Source: Akkermansiaceae bacterium (GTDB lineage: Bacteria; Verrucomicrobiota; Verrucomicrobiia; Verrucomicrobiales; Akkermansiaceae). From it: a stretch of 64,000 nt of DNA. Within the stretch, counting starts at the first letter, position 1, and each line of letters starts with the position of its first letter. This document shows, in pieces, positions 16,629 through 24,991 of this stretch. The stretch lies in NCBI GenBank assembly GCA_024233115.1, contig JACKQB010000006.1:186001-250000 (forward strand), written 5' to 3'. Below the pieces are notes generated by a model. The model worked only from the letters and a program-made list of their open reading frames with translations, did not search any database and had not been told where the DNA came from. The translations under genes and the position numbers were made by a program.

Positions 16629-16641
16629 AAAGTGGAGGGGG

Positions 16642-17715
16642 CTAACGGGAAGGCTGACTTTTCACGAAGTGGGCTGAAAACGCATGCTGGTTGGTCCCGC
16701 CCGCCATTACCAGCGAGGAGTCATATCCGTTTTTCAGTGCTTCCAGGGCAACGACCGTCTTGAAACCGCAGGCCGCGCCACCACCAAAACCCAAGATCGC
16801 CGCCGGACTCACCCGTTTTCCCGACCACGCTGCCAATACCTCCTGCTCGTCACGGTCGATCCGACCGACACCCGTCAGTCCATCCACCAACAAGGCGCCG
16901 GGGGCTTCGCGATGAATCGCCCATACGGAGCGAAGCGCCTCGCGCCGTTCAGCCGTGTTGGTGTAGTCGCAGGAGCCTATCATGCTCTTGAGCTGGATCC
17001 CAGGACCATCTCCAGGGGTTCCTTTTTCCAGATAGACAGCAGCCGCACCCTCGGTCCCATGAAGGCTGCCGGAATAGAGCGCAAACGCCTCGGTGACCAA
17101 CCAGTCGAGCTCTTCCGCACAGATCACCAGACAACCATCGACCTGACCGGCGTCCAACCAGTCGCGGGCAATTTTGACCGATGAAAACCAGCCCGCCGAG
17201 TCGCTGATCAGGGTGTAGGCGGGGCCCTCGGACTTGAGGAAACCGGCGACGTGGCTTGCCGGGGCATTGTAAACCGTTTCGGGGAATATGATCGGGCTTG
17301 CCAGCGAGGGGTCGGCGAGCACTTCGGCGTAGAAGCGGTTCGAGTAATTGACGCAGCCGTTGATAAACATCAGCACGATGCCAAGTCGGAGTTCCTGGTT
17401 CTGGATACGTTCGACGCGTTCGGCCCCCAGCGCCTCGTAAGCGGCGGTGATGGCAAATTTACTGACCTGGCTCGCACGCCGGAGCCGGGGATGCTTCGGC
17501 ATGGCCGCACGCAGTGCGAGGGCGTCGACCGGGCGGACTTCCGACACGATGCTCTCCCCTCCCACGACACGTTCGCGTTTTTCCAAGGGTATGGCAAACC
17601 CCTCCATACACGCCTGGTAGGTGGCGGCGGCACCGATACCCGCCGCGGACACACAGCCGTATCCATGAACATAAAGCGGGTCGGTTGCAGTTGATGTCGG
17701 GGGTGTCATATTCAC
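16642..17715 (-). CDS. Ketosynthase-like chain-length-factor homologue (catalytic triad lost)
   Basis: A 357-residue protein with a thiolase/ketosynthase fold but no catalytic residues: the nucleophile segment reads ISDSAGWFSS, with serine 173 where cysteine is expected, and the HGTGT and GH regions of an active ketosynthase are replaced by VDGLTGVG and LGFGGGAACG. This is the pattern of chain-length factors, which pair with an active ketosynthase. The gene overlaps the ketosynthase gene by four bases, giving near-equal translation. In aryl-polyene systems such a heterodimer sets polyene length. I infer that role here; it is more diverged than many homologues. Confidence 0.85.
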   Translation of the reverse strand: MNMTPPTSTATDPLYVHGYGCVSAAGIGAAATYQACMEGFAIPLEKRERVVGGESIVSEVRPVDALALRAAMPKHPRLRRASQVSKFAITAAYEALGAERVERIQNQELRLGIVLMFINGCVNYSNRFYAEVLADPSLASPIIFPETVYNAPASHVAGFLKSEGPAYTLISDSAGWFSSVKIARDWLDAGQVDGCLVICAEELDWLVTEAFALYSGSLHGTEGAAAVYLEKGTPGDGPGIQLKSMIGSCDYTNTAERREALRSVWAIHREAPGALLVDGLTGVGRIDRDEQEVLAAWSGKRVSPAAILGFGGGAACGFKTVVALEALKNGYDSSLVMAGGTNQHAFSAHFVKSQPSR

Positions 17716-18962
17716 GGTTTTCGGAAAATAAGGGTCGCGTTACAGCCGCCAAAGCCAAAGGAATTGGTTAGAACGGTATCGACCGCTGTGTCACGGGGCT
17801 CCCGGACCAGGTCAAACCGGCACGCGGGGTCGACTTCGCGGATATTCAGACTGGCAGGGACAAACTGCTCGCGCAAGGCCAGCAGGCAGACCACTGATTC
17901 AATCGCCCCCGCACCACCTAACAAGTGGCCCATCGCCGACTTGGTGGAGCTCACCATGATGTGGCTGGCATGGTCGCCGGCCCACTCGACAATGGCATTC
18001 GCCTCGGCGACGTCGTTGAGCGGCGTGCCGGTGCCGTGGGAATTGATGTATTGGATTTCCGATGGCACGATCCCGGCGTCCCGACAAGCGGCGGACATCG
18101 ATTTCACCGCCGCCTTCCCCCCGGGATGCGGCTGGGTCAGATGATGCAGGTCGGTGGCCATGCCATACCCGCAAACCTCTGCGACCGGGGAGGCACCACG
18201 GGCACGCATCGATGCCTCGGATTCCAGGACCAGTACAGCCGCGCCTTCACCGATCGCCAAGCCATCGCGCTGGGCGTCAAACGGCCTCGGAATACCGGAT
18301 TCACTCAGTGCCTGCAGGGCGTCAAAACCGGCAAAGACCATCTGCGCGAGCGCGTCATAGCCGCCGGCAAGGGCGACCTGGTGCTGGCCGGACTTCACCA
18401 GATGAAACGCATGACCAATGGCATTCGCCCCGGACGCACAGGCGTTGGAAACAATCTGTGTCTGCCCGCGGAACCCGAGCGCCTGCTGGATCGAACCCAT
18501 CGACTTCTGCGGCTGATAGTGCTCAATCCGGGTGAGCTGTCCCCTTCTGCTGAACGGCTCGGTGGTTTCCGCTTTAAAGTAATCCTCACCCAGCGGCATC
18601 GCCGCAGCGGATGTGCCAATGACATAGGGCACGCCATGGGGGAGATCGCTTGCAGCCGCCATCCCGGCGTCCTCTATCGCTTTTTCCGTGGCGTAGAGCA
18701 GTAGCTGGCTACCCCGGTCGAGCCGGTTGTAAATCCGCTCGCTGATGGCGTAGCCGGCGCTGTATCCGGGGAGTTCGGCCACCCCCGCCGTCTGCACCCG
18801 CTGACGTGAAACGTCAAAAAAATCTATCGGCCTGAAGTGCGTCTGCCCCGCCCTCATCGAGTCGACATGTGCCTGTGCCTTATTTCCCATCGGGGAAACC
18901 ATCCCCATGCCGGTCACAAATACACGTTGCTTCACGGGGGCCTGATCGGGTGGGGGGGACAT
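17712..18962 (-). CDS. Beta-ketoacyl-ACP synthase (elongating ketosynthase)
   Basis: A 416-residue FabF-type condensing enzyme. The triad is complete: cysteine 175 in SNACASGANAIG, histidine 309 in NSHGTGTPLND and histidine 346 in KSAMGHLLGGAGA. It ends with TNSFGFGGCNATLIF. It is the first gene of the minus-strand operon running to at least 14238 and probably to 12927. The 73-base region between its start and the divergent ligase gene at 19036 must hold both promoters. It should extend an aromatic starter by repeated two-carbon additions together with the overlapping chain-length factor. Family knowledge and gene order support this; the product is not known. Confidence 0.93.
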   Translation of the reverse strand: MSPPPDQAPVKQRVFVTGMGMVSPMGNKAQAHVDSMRAGQTHFRPIDFFDVSRQRVQTAGVAELPGYSAGYAISERIYNRLDRGSQLLLYATEKAIEDAGMAAASDLPHGVPYVIGTSAAAMPLGEDYFKAETTEPFSRRGQLTRIEHYQPQKSMGSIQQALGFRGQTQIVSNACASGANAIGHAFHLVKSGQHQVALAGGYDALAQMVFAGFDALQALSESGIPRPFDAQRDGLAIGEGAAVLVLESEASMRARGASPVAEVCGYGMATDLHHLTQPHPGGKAAVKSMSAACRDAGIVPSEIQYINSHGTGTPLNDVAEANAIVEWAGDHASHIMVSSTKSAMGHLLGGAGAIESVVCLLALREQFVPASLNIREVDPACRFDLVREPRDTAVDTVLTNSFGFGGCNATLIFRKP

Positions 18963-19035
18963 GGGTGCTCAGGTGAAAATTGCGACGGCTGCTGGCAAAA
19001 GAATCACTACCAACTCTTGGCAAGGGTTATAGAAG

Positions 19036-20253
19036 ATGCTAGCTAGAAGTCAAATGCTGTATGAATGCTGGTCGGAGATTGTGAGCGGATGCTCCGGGGA
19101 GATCGCTCTCCGGCACCCTGATTTACCCGGAGGGTGGACATTTTCCGAGCTCGACCAGCGTGCCCGCGAGCTGACCATCCCATCGACCGGGTATGCCACC
19201 GCCCATGGTGACAGCCTCGATTTTTTCCCAACCATCCTGGCTGCCTGGAAAAAGAATCTCCCCGTGCTGATCCTCGAGTCCTATCACACGCACCCCATGC
19301 CGATACACACGGAAATCCCCACCGGCACGGCACTCATCAAACAAACCTGCGGTGCATCCGGCGTGGAACGCAGTCTGTTTTTTGGCGAACATGAACTGCT
19401 CGCCGAGGGCCGCAGAAACCGCCACGGACTGGAGCTGGACCCCTCCGTCCGCGGTATTGCCGCCATTTCGTTGGCACACTCGTATGGTTTCGGCTGCCTG
19501 GCACTACCTCTGCTGCTGGAGGGCATCCCCGTCGATGTCCTGACCTCGCCTTTACCCGTTTTTATCCAGCAAGCCCTGGAAAAGAAGGGTCGCTTCTTCC
19601 TGCCCGGCGTTCCAGCCTTGTGGAAGACCTGGTGGCTCACCAAGGCGCTCGACGGCGGGTCGATCCACCTTGCCCTATCGGCAGGGGCACCCCTGTCATC
19701 CGCTCTCGAACTAGGGCTCTGGAATGATACAGGCATCAAACTCCATAATTTTTACGGCACGACCGAAACCGGTGCCGTCGCCTATGACACATCCGGCACT
19801 CCGAGAACCGACGGAATGCTGGTCGGAAAAATACTGGATGGCGTGGAGGTCACCACCTCCGACGATGGCCGGATTCTGGTAAAAACCAATGCCCGGGCAA
19901 TGGGTTCTGACTCGCTCCTCTCAGCCGACGAATTCAGCCGATCACACTACCAGACCATGGATCTCGGCCAGGTGGATGGAGACCAGCTGTTTTGGCATGA
20001 CCATGTTGGTCAAGCGATCAACGTGGCGGGCCGGAAGGTCAGTCCTGACAAAATCAAACGTGTCTGCCTGGCCACGCCGGGCGTGATCGATGCCGAGGTG
20101 ACCAGCACCCGCAGCCGGGATTACGAACGCTTCGAGGAAGTGTCCGTCAAACTCAGGCTGATGTCGGACCACGACCTCAAACCGATCAAGCACATGGTCT
20201 ATGAAAGGCTGGAGAGCTGGGAAGTGCCGCGGCACTGGGAGCTTATGCATTAA
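19036..20253 (+). CDS. Degenerate adenylate-forming (ANL) enzyme of the polyene cluster
   Basis: A 405-residue homologue of acyl-/aryl-CoA ligases, about 100 residues shorter than normal. It keeps the A5-like block NFYGTTETGAVAYDTS near residue 236 and a C-terminal lobe (GQAINVAGRKVSPDKIK). The usual S-S-G-T-T-G P-loop is replaced by KQTCGASGVERS near residue 99, and the end (WEVPRHWELMH) stops before the usual PxGKxxR catalytic lysine motif. It could be a non-canonical ligase, a carrier-loading partner of the full-length ligase at 32614, or decaying. It is divergent from the ketosynthase operon and convergent with the dehydratase gene, overlapping it by 11 bases. Confidence 0.75.
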   Translation: MLARSQMLYECWSEIVSGCSGEIALRHPDLPGGWTFSELDQRARELTIPSTGYATAHGDSLDFFPTILAAWKKNLPVLILESYHTHPMPIHTEIPTGTALIKQTCGASGVERSLFFGEHELLAEGRRNRHGLELDPSVRGIAAISLAHSYGFGCLALPLLLEGIPVDVLTSPLPVFIQQALEKKGRFFLPGVPALWKTWWLTKALDGGSIHLALSAGAPLSSALELGLWNDTGIKLHNFYGTTETGAVAYDTSGTPRTDGMLVGKILDGVEVTTSDDGRILVKTNARAMGSDSLLSADEFSRSHYQTMDLGQVDGDQLFWHDHVGQAINVAGRKVSPDKIKRVCLATPGVIDAEVTSTRSRDYERFEEVSVKLRLMSDHDLKPIKHMVYERLESWEVPRHWELMH

Positions 20254-20683
20254 CCCCCGCCCGCGACCCGCTGAGCATCACAACGGCTTTGGCAAGGCAG
20301 TTGTCTCCGTCGGATACGCTGCCCGACACCTGGATCAACGGGCCCATGCGGCCTTCCACCCTGGCGGAGATCGTCAGGGTCGCCCCAGGCTCCGCTGTGC
20401 CGAGGATCTTGGCGTTTTTTATGGCCGTTAGGCGCATGTCATCGAGTTTTTCCTGCGCCGGGTCCGACTGTGCAACGACCCCCCCGAGCTGGGCGATCGC
20501 TTCCACCATCACCACACCCGGCCAGATCGGATGACCGGGGAAGTGACCTTTGAGAAACGCCTCGTCGCCGGAGATCTCATAGGTGCCCGACGCCGAAACC
20601 CCGGGCTCCAGCGAACTCAGTTGCTGGACAAAACGAAACTCCGGCCCGTGAGGCAACAATTCAAGTTCTGGGTGGCTGGACAT
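20243..20683 (-). CDS. FabZ-like 3-hydroxyacyl-ACP dehydratase
   Basis: A 146-residue hotdog dehydratase. The segment GHFPGHPIWPGVVMVEAIAQLGGV gives the active-site histidine 47 and glutamate 61 in the FabZ/FabA arrangement. In this cluster it should dehydrate 3-hydroxyacyl-ACP and leave conjugated double bonds, as no enoyl reductase is encoded nearby. The absence of an enoyl reductase in the whole segment is what makes a polyene the expected product. It is monocistronic on the minus strand, with a 172-base non-coding gap upstream of its start that contains no recognisable gene. Its 3' end overlaps the ligase gene on the other strand. Confidence 0.9.
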   Translation of the reverse strand: MSSHPELELLPHGPEFRFVQQLSSLEPGVSASGTYEISGDEAFLKGHFPGHPIWPGVVMVEAIAQLGGVVAQSDPAQEKLDDMRLTAIKNAKILGTAEPGATLTISARVEGRMGPLIQVSGSVSDGDNCLAKAVVMLSGSRAGVNA

Positions 20684-20855
20684 GATCTAATAGGAAAAGG
20701 AGGAAAAGGGAAAGGCTCACTACGAGACCCACGATTAAAGCAGCGCAAACACCACATCACAAACTCAAAATACCCGGCCAACCACAGCTGCTAGACATTT
20801 TCCAAACAACTTATGTGTCAAAAAAACATCGTCCTCACAAGGAATTGGTGTTAAT

Positions 20856-21725
20856 TTGCCACTGGTGATCGCAACGCGCAACGAAGGCCATAGAACCTCA
20901 GACGCCGGCCAATTGGATGAAGACCTCTATCCCAAGTGGCTCTCCTATTGTGTATTTATCCCCGCGGCGGTATTCACCCTGGTCTACTGGGTGACGGGGG
21001 CGGTCATCCTGTTTGTCACCAGCCTACTTACCCACCCGTTTCTTAACCCGGTGAAACATGCCCGGCTTGGGAATATGTTTCTCGGCAACCTGTTTGTCGG
21101 GTTTTTCAAAGGCCTGCTCTGGCTGCGCGTGGTGAAGATCGACGACACAGAGTTAGACCCCTACGTCGATATGGAGGGCCCCCTGATCATTGCCAGCAAC
21201 CACCCCTCACTCTGGGACGCCCCCTTACTCATCCAGCGGTTTATCTACGTGAGTTGCATCATGAAGGTGGAGCTCCTCAACAACCTGATCCTGCGCTCGG
21301 GCGCCCGGTTCTCGGGATTTGTCCCCAACCTGCCCACCTTGACCATGGTGCGTAAGGCGACCGAGCATCTCGACCGGAAAGGCCGGCTGCTCATGTTTCC
21401 CGAAGGCACCAGGACCAGACCCGAAAACGCGCCCTGCAATCCCTTCCGCCACGGCCTGGCTCTGCTGGCTAAAAACGCCCAATGCCCGATCCTGCCCGTC
21501 TTTATCTTCATGAACAGCCGCTACATGCAGAAGGGTTGGCCGATCTGGAAAATGCCGCCGTGCCCGATCATGGTCAAGGTCAAGGTGGGGGAGATCCAGA
21601 GGTTTGAAAACAACGAGGGCACCCACGAGTTTTCCAATCGCCTCCAGGGGTATTTCGGCAGCTATGTCGATACCATGGACCCGTGGAAGGGCTCTGCCCA
21701 TAAGTCGGACGAGTCGGTAAAGTAG
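20856..21725 (+). CDS. PlsC-type 1-acyl-glycerol-3-phosphate acyltransferase homologue
   Basis: A 289-residue membrane-associated acyltransferase. Two N-terminal hydrophobic stretches (residues about 30-60 and 75-92) precede the catalytic block NHPSLWD (histidine 116 and aspartate 121, the H-x4-D motif) and the substrate block FPEGTRTRP near residue 188. It should transfer an acyl group, possibly the polyene itself, to a glycerol-phosphate or sugar lipid. The start appears to be TTG at 20856; a GTG nine bases on is also possible, and no ATG fits. The next two plus-strand genes, glycosyltransferase and methyltransferase, follow closely and likely form one operon with it. Confidence 0.85.
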   Translation: MPLVIATRNEGHRTSDAGQLDEDLYPKWLSYCVFIPAAVFTLVYWVTGAVILFVTSLLTHPFLNPVKHARLGNMFLGNLFVGFFKGLLWLRVVKIDDTELDPYVDMEGPLIIASNHPSLWDAPLLIQRFIYVSCIMKVELLNNLILRSGARFSGFVPNLPTLTMVRKATEHLDRKGRLLMFPEGTRTRPENAPCNPFRHGLALLAKNAQCPILPVFIFMNSRYMQKGWPIWKMPPCPIMVKVKVGEIQRFENNEGTHEFSNRLQGYFGSYVDTMDPWKGSAHKSDESVK

Positions 21726-21773
21726 GCTTTTTTCTGTTTATTGGTTGCTTTAAACACCCATAGAAGGTCATGA

Positions 21774-22559
21774 ATGGGGTTGCGTATGAAAGCCTGCGTC
21801 ATGATTCCCTCTTACAACACCGGCCCTCTTCTCAGGAAGACGGTGACCGAAGCCCTGGGCGCGTGGCAGGACGTGTTTGTCATTATCGATGGCAGCACGG
21901 ATGGGAGCGATGATGATTTGGAATCCGTCGCCACACCTGATGGCCACCGACTCAGGGTGCACCGCCTCCCCCGGAACCAAGGCAAGGGTGCCGCTGTCCT
22001 TTCAGGTGTCAACCTGGCGCTGGCCGAGGGGTTCACCCACGCACTCTCGATGGATGCCGATGGTCAGCATCCGGCCGACTCGATCAAGCAGTTCATGGCA
22101 CTGGGCGAAAAATACCCCGGGGCATTGGTGCTTGGCGATCCTGTCTTCGATGACTCAGCCCCATCCATCCGGCTCAAAGGACGGAAAATCTCCAACTGGT
22201 GGGCCAATTTCACGACCATGTGGTGGGGTATTCACGACTCGCTATTCGGCATGCGCCTCTACCCGCTCGCTCCACTCAGAAAAGTCTTTGCCTCCACCTT
22301 CGGGGCCCGTCGCTTTGACTTCGATCCCGAATGCGCCGTGCGCCTCTGCTGGAAAGGTGTCCCGGTCATCAACCTGCCCACCCCCTGCCGCTACCTAACA
22401 ACCGAGGAGGGTGGCATCAGCCAGTTCAAATACGTCAGGGACAATATTCTACTCACCTGGATGTATTTCCGTCTCTTTTTTGGCTTCGTCCTGCGCTCCC
22501 CGCTGCTGCTCGTTCGGGCGCTCAGGGGAGGTAACCCGCTGAAGGAAGCCCACCAATAA
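21774..22559 (+). CDS. Family 2 glycosyltransferase
   Basis: A 261-residue GT-A enzyme related to dolichyl-phosphate-mannose synthase-like GT2 proteins. The nucleotide-binding start is MIPSYNTGPLLRKTV, then DGSTDGSDD, and the metal-binding aspartates are in SMDADGQHPAD near residue 93. The C-terminal part has a hydrophobic segment (YFRLFFGFVLRSPLLLVR), suggesting attachment to the membrane. It probably adds a sugar to a lipid carrier or to the polyene lipid. Start choice: ATG at 21774 with GAAGG six bases upstream; an ATG 12 bases later is also possible. The downstream methyltransferase gene begins three bases after its stop. Confidence 0.87.
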   Translation: MGLRMKACVMIPSYNTGPLLRKTVTEALGAWQDVFVIIDGSTDGSDDDLESVATPDGHRLRVHRLPRNQGKGAAVLSGVNLALAEGFTHALSMDADGQHPADSIKQFMALGEKYPGALVLGDPVFDDSAPSIRLKGRKISNWWANFTTMWWGIHDSLFGMRLYPLAPLRKVFASTFGARRFDFDPECAVRLCWKGVPVINLPTPCRYLTTEEGGISQFKYVRDNILLTWMYFRLFFGFVLRSPLLLVRALRGGNPLKEAHQ

Positions 22560-22562
22560 ACC

Positions 22563-23249
22563 ATGAGTGACCCGCTAAACCCAGCGACCATTGCAAAACG
22601 CATCTCATCGCTTTGCCAAGGGAGGTGGAACCGACAGTACATACGGTCAAAAATCCTCTCGGACCCACTCTACGGCGGTGTCTATCAGGAGCTGAAGGAC
22701 AGCAACAACCCACTGCTCGACATCGGCTGCGGCCTCGGCATCCACGCCCTCTACCTGCGCGAGTGCGGCTGGCAGAACCCCGTGGTCGGATTCGATTACG
22801 ACCAACGCAAAATCGAGCAAGGCCTGCTACTCGTCAAGACCGGTGGTTATGAAAACATCACCATGTCCCAAGGGGACGCACGGGTGGATCTCCCGGAGCA
22901 CCACGGCGATGTCACCATCCTGGACATCCTCCAGTTTTTTCATGAAAACCAACAGGAAAGCCTGCTCCGCATCGCCGCCAAGAAGGTCTGCACCGGAGGT
23001 AAACTGATCATCAGAAGCGGACTGAAGGAGAGGAATATACGGTTTTTCATCACCTGGTTAGGCGACATGCTCGCCAAGTGCACTTTCTGGATGAAAGCCG
23101 CCCCCACGCATTACCCGACCGCACAATTCTTCCAGTCGGTTCTTGAAAATGAAGGCTTCGAGGTCGAGGTCCGTCCGTTCTGGGGTAATACCCCCTTCAA
23201 CAACTACCTCATCGTCGCTACCTGCCGGAGGGCTGGCCAGGATCGATAA
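22563..23249 (+). CDS. SAM-dependent methyltransferase
   Basis: A 228-residue class I methyltransferase. The AdoMet-binding motif LLDIGCGLGIHAL is at residues 51-63, followed by VVGFDYDQRK (acidic loop II) and VTILDILQFF (motif IV-like). It follows the glycosyltransferase gene by three bases, so it is part of the same operon. In aryl-polyene systems a methyltransferase often modifies the aromatic head group, and that is the most likely role, though methylation of the sugar is also possible. Its 3' end overlaps the convergent deacetylase gene by 32 bases. Confidence 0.85.
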   Translation: MSDPLNPATIAKRISSLCQGRWNRQYIRSKILSDPLYGGVYQELKDSNNPLLDIGCGLGIHALYLRECGWQNPVVGFDYDQRKIEQGLLLVKTGGYENITMSQGDARVDLPEHHGDVTILDILQFFHENQQESLLRIAAKKVCTGGKLIIRSGLKERNIRFFITWLGDMLAKCTFWMKAAPTHYPTAQFFQSVLENEGFEVEVRPFWGNTPFNNYLIVATCRRAGQDR

Positions 23250-23973
23250 ACGACCACCCGTTTGCTTCCGCATGATCGATCACGGCCGTGGCCACATCGA
23301 GCGCGATATCCGAGTCATCGTGCACTAACACAATGCCACCCGGACCCATCGATTTCTTGATACGACCGATCACCTCATCAGCATCGTGGGAAACGCCGTC
23401 GAATCCACGCGAACTCCAGCCGATCAACTTGAGTCCGAAACGGCGTAGCACGGCGTGCACGAACACGTTGTGATGCCCGACAGGTGCCCTGAAAACCTCC
23501 GGGGCCACACCGAGAATGTCTTCGACCTCTTCCTGGCATCGCACAATTTCCCGGTAGGTGCGCCACGGCCCGGCACACCAGAATGTCCCCTGTGGGTGAC
23601 TCCAGGTATGATTACCAATCTGATGTCCGCCCGCCTGCATCCGGCGGACCAGCTCCGGATGCTTCCTGGCTTTTTCACCAACCACAAAAAACGTCGCCCT
23701 GACACCACGCTCTTGCAACAACGCGAGAACCTGCGGCGTCGCCCCCACATCAGGCCCGTCATCAAAGGTAAGCCATATTTTTTTGTTCCCGGTCCGTGTT
23801 TGGATGGCACCAAACCATTTCGACCGCGGATTAAGCGTCCCCAACAACAGCCAAACCACACACGCCACATGCAGGGCAATACCCGGGAAAACACACCCAC
23901 CGATCACCAAGCCTAACGCCAGGGCATTGATCAGTATCAACACCCCTAACCTGATCCAGTTACCCACAATCAT
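23218..23973 (-). CDS. NodB-type polysaccharide deacetylase, membrane-anchored
   Basis: A 251-residue carbohydrate esterase family 4 (NodB) protein. The N-terminal 35 residues contain two hydrophobic segments that anchor it. The catalytic motifs are complete: TFDDGPD near residue 71, H-x3-H in GNHTWSHPQG near 122, FRAPVGHHN near 162 and a late VLVHDDSD near 225. Enzymes of this family remove N-acetyl groups from N-acetylhexosamines. Its start overlaps the end of the acyltransferase gene by four bases, so the two are coupled. A deacetylated amino sugar in the pigment lipid anchor is a testable prediction; this enzyme is not in the core aryl-polyene set that I know. Confidence 0.87.
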   Translation of the reverse strand: MIVGNWIRLGVLILINALALGLVIGGCVFPGIALHVACVVWLLLGTLNPRSKWFGAIQTRTGNKKIWLTFDDGPDVGATPQVLALLQERGVRATFFVVGEKARKHPELVRRMQAGGHQIGNHTWSHPQGTFWCAGPWRTYREIVRCQEEVEDILGVAPEVFRAPVGHHNVFVHAVLRRFGLKLIGWSSRGFDGVSHDADEVIGRIKKSMGPGGIVLVHDDSDIALDVATAVIDHAEANGWSFIDPGQPSGR

Positions 23974-24914
23974 TTTTCCGGCGAGGTGAAAGCGTCTTCA
24001 AATACAAACCACTCCCGCCCGTGTTTCCCCAAAAAGGCACGCAACCGCTCGACCCACGCCCTGGCATAATCCATCTCGTCCGGCTTTCGCTTCCTGGCAC
24101 CGGACAATGGCACCAGGGCTGGTTCGAAAATCACCCGATAGTGCCGGTAACGGTCCCGGACAACAAACAAGGGGTAACACGGACATCGGGCGATACGCGC
24201 CAGACTCATCGGGCCTTTGGGGATACGGAACGTCACATCCCGGTCGACCATCGGCACATCAAGCTGCACCACATCACCAATCACCCGGTCACATTGTATC
24301 GCCAGTAACTCGCCCTCTGCCAGCAAGCGCGCCAGCTCAATGCCTAGCAGGTTGTCCTCGGTATTATAATGCACCTTGAAACAGGAACAGTTATCCATGT
24401 CCCCGCTCAATTCCTGCTCGCGGATCTTCCTCAGGTGGACGGACCGCTCCGGAACACGCACGGTGTGCAATACCCGCTCAAACTGCTTGGCAAACAAAGC
24501 GCCCGCCAAATCATAGTTCCCCGTGTGCGTGGTAAACAATATGGCCGCTCCTTGTTGACCCCTCACTTTCTCAAAAATCTCCTGGCCATCAATTTCCCAC
24601 GTCACCACATCCTGCCCAAGACGGACACGGATGCTGTCGATATACGCCCAGCCAAAATTCCTGAAGACAAGAAATACCCCGACATAGCCTTCTGCCAACG
24701 AAAGGTCGTCATACACCACCTTCAGGTTGGCTCTGATCGACTCCCTCTGCTGCCTGGCTAACACAAATACCACAAAGGTGAAAAAGTAGAGCAACGAGGC
24801 TTCGATGAAATACGGCATCCGCGGCGTAGCTCCAATCACCCACATCATCGCCCTGGTGGGAAAATCCCCGAACACCCCGAAACGCGAGTGATTAGTGTCT
24901 TGATCTTGTGCCAT
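23970..24914 (-). CDS. LpxL/HtrB-type lysophospholipid acyltransferase family protein
   Basis: A 314-residue acyltransferase of the bacterial LpxL/HtrB fold, with an N-terminal membrane segment (residues about 38-52). The catalytic H-x4-D is THTGNYD at about residue 129, followed by the family block at AIQCDRVIGD. The C-terminal portion holds PCYPLFVVRDRYRHYRVIFEP. Such enzymes acylate lipid A or related glycolipids; here a polyene acyl donor or a fatty acyl group on the pigment anchor is likely. It shares a four-base overlap with the deacetylase gene. Its start is 77 bases from the divergent flavoprotein gene at 24992. Confidence 0.85.
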   Translation of the reverse strand: MAQDQDTNHSRFGVFGDFPTRAMMWVIGATPRMPYFIEASLLYFFTFVVFVLARQQRESIRANLKVVYDDLSLAEGYVGVFLVFRNFGWAYIDSIRVRLGQDVVTWEIDGQEIFEKVRGQQGAAILFTTHTGNYDLAGALFAKQFERVLHTVRVPERSVHLRKIREQELSGDMDNCSCFKVHYNTEDNLLGIELARLLAEGELLAIQCDRVIGDVVQLDVPMVDRDVTFRIPKGPMSLARIARCPCYPLFVVRDRYRHYRVIFEPALVPLSGARKRKPDEMDYARAWVERLRAFLGKHGREWFVFEDAFTSPEK

Positions 24915-24991
24915 AATTTCCTAAGGATGCCCCGGAGAGATGAGCGGTGGTCTGCACCTATCACTAAAGGAAAAAATAAATAAGATCAACC

